Translations under genes and position numbers: made by a program
Source: Vibrio pectenicida
GTDB taxonomy: Bacteria > Pseudomonadota > Gammaproteobacteria > Enterobacterales > Vibrionaceae
Reading direction: 5' to 3'
Length of the DNA stretch: 64,000 nucleotides
NCBI GenBank assembly: GCA_024347015.1
Contig: AP024890.1
Coordinates: 930,001 to 994,000, forward strand
In this document: positions 63,022 to 64,000 of the stretch, one piece after another
Layout: every line of letters starts with the position of its first letter
Numbering within the stretch: the stretch's first letter is position 1
The notes under the pieces: model-generated
Database searches by the model: none
Told to the model about the DNA's origin: nothing
What the model saw: only the letters and a program-made list of their open reading frames with translations

Positions 63022-63195
63022 TTATCCTTTCTCATAAAGATATTTTTTTACTTCGTATTTTACATAGGGTGTACCTGCCTTTCGAGCTGATTTAACCACT
63101 GTTTGTAAGTTTTTATCTTAAGCAGGGAATGTGCGGCTAATATTTGATGCAAATTGAGTAACTAGCAGCACAAACTCTGTACTAACAACTCAAGA

Positions 63196-64000
63196 TTAGA
63201 AAGTAAATGCCAAATTCCCAGATAAGCCATATTGATTATCGCCAGCATAACTTCCTGCTAAATCAAAGCTAACCATATCGCCGGGACTTATACCAACACC
63301 AAGCGTAACTGAATTATCTAGTGTATCTTCTAGGTCAATTTCATAGCCTACCCTGAGTTGAGCCCAACCCATGGCATTACCTTCCACTCCAAAGCGTAAA
63401 AATTGAGTATCATCATTTTGATCTGTAAATCTTTCTTGCTTGGTCAGATCGAAGTCTGTAGTGGCCGTAAAATATTCTAATGTATAGGCCCCAGATACCG
63501 TAACCTGAGTGTTTAACTTATATGTACTGACACCTCCAATATCTAAAGTCTGAAGTTTCTGCGAGAATAAGTCTTTCACAGCGACTCCAGCACGAAATTG
63601 TTCATGCAACCAAACCGCACCAAGATCTATATTAAATGCATTTTTTTTGGTTTCACTTTTGTCATAGTCTTTGATATCAAAGTCTTCAACAGTAATTGCT
63701 TGTTTGTATGTTCGCATGGTTTGAAACTTAGGAGAAATCCCAACAGAAACATCCTGTCCTAGAAAGTTCACCCGTTTAGCAATCGCCACACCAAACTCAC
63801 CGTAGCCAAATGCGATTACATCAACACTCGAGTTCTCATAACGAGTTTGAGTATCCGTCGAACTTGAAATATCACTCTTCGCGATAACTTCGGCGTATCC
63901 GCGGGTAAAAATATTGGTCGACAGAATATCAACAGGCAACGCAACCGCGGCAACGACACCACCGTTAACTCCCAACGGCTTATCATCCGAAATTTGATCT
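63196..64000 (-). CDS. TraF-like outer-membrane protein (TraF_2 type), 5' part missing
   Basis: The frame is open to the window's right edge, so only the C-terminal 267 residues are seen. The pattern of alternating strands ending with a terminal aromatic (LSGNLAFTF) is that of an outer-membrane beta-barrel. The sequence FGYGEFGVAIAKRVNFLGQDVSVGISPKF, broken at Gly-Val-Ala, and DLGAVWLHEQFRAGVAVKDL match the TraF_2 family (PF13729), usually annotated 'conjugal transfer protein TraF' in Vibrio despite having no conjugation neighbours. The function is unknown. Confidence 0.7.
   Translation of the reverse strand, partial: DQISDDKPLGVNGGVVAAVALPVDILSTNIFTRGYAEVIAKSDISSSTDTQTRYENSSVDVIAFGYGEFGVAIAKRVNFLGQDVSVGISPKFQTMRTYKQAITVEDFDIKDYDKSETKKNAFNIDLGAVWLHEQFRAGVAVKDLFSQKLQTLDIGGVSTYKLNTQVTVSGAYTLEYFTATTDFDLTKQERFTDQNDDTQFLRFGVEGNAMGWAQLRVGYEIDLEDTLDNSVTLGVGISPGDMVSFDLAGSYAGDNQYGLSGNLAFTF

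Noticed and set aside
63196..64000. Part of a conjugation or integrative element because of the TraF name
   Set aside because: No other transfer, integrase or relaxase gene is present, and the TraF_2 label reflects an outer-membrane family found on Vibrio chromosomes.

Overview
The window looks like a chromosomal segment of a marine Vibrio or close relative. The support is a complete LuxP/LuxQ autoinducer-2 sensor pair, a napFDABC operon without napGH next to narQP, a Vibrio-type 45-residue nap-associated membrane protein, a TorS/TorT pair, a bacterial HMG-CoA reductase and AT-rich, densely packed gammaproteobacterial genes. From memory, several of these genes (nap, narQP, glpD, hmgA, luxPQ) lie on the second chromosome in V. 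cholerae, so chromosome II is a reasonable but unproved guess. I saw no rRNA, tRNA, insertion sequence, prophage or CRISPR array; this is ordinary chromosome with small accessory genes.

Layout. 1-8 kb: a truncated torS diverges from torT, followed by mgsA, a creA-like lipoprotein gene, gsk and an HBM-type chemoreceptor. 8-17 kb: two GNAT acetyltransferases, an orphan periplasmic solute-binding protein, the RNA helicases rhlE and dbpA, a tyrosine permease and a periplasmic MsrAB fusion. 16.6-21.3 kb: folE, moeA-moeB, sseA and a riboflavin synthase. 21.3-27.9 kb: a 5'-nucleotidase-family enzyme with no signal peptide followed by a previously unlisted 31-residue membrane peptide, the OLD nuclease ybjD, yceI-cybB and an unknown protein. 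28-35.1 kb: the nitrate module, with narQP divergent from napFDABC plus the TIGR02808-type peptide; FNR-like and NarP-like sites lie between them. 35.2-44.4 kb: galE, the 5-oxoprolinase operon pxpABC, an FAD oxidoreductase, and ybbAP divergent from tesA with overlapping start codons. 44.6-55.4 kb: an EAL protein with a degenerate GGDEF domain, an ABC-class ATPase, a DnaJ-domain protein, a 2OG-Fe(II) oxygenase, a DUF2238 membrane protein, a cutA with an internal deletion, helD and a YccS-like membrane protein. 55.6-64 kb: two small unknown proteins, hmgA, glpD, luxPQ and a truncated TraF-like outer-membrane protein.

Together the genes describe a facultatively anaerobic, chemotactic bacterium that senses nitrate (NarQP), AI-2 (LuxPQ) and probably trimethylamine N-oxide (TorTS). 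It makes molybdenum cofactor steps locally (moeAB), which suits the molybdoenzyme NapA. The items most worth following are the 31-residue membrane peptide at 21947-22042, a 12-codon frame with a near-perfect ribosome binding site at 8761-8799, the cutA deletion, the nap regulatory region and a cluster of DnaA-box-like sites near 40.6 kb. I found no convincing wholly new multi-gene system.
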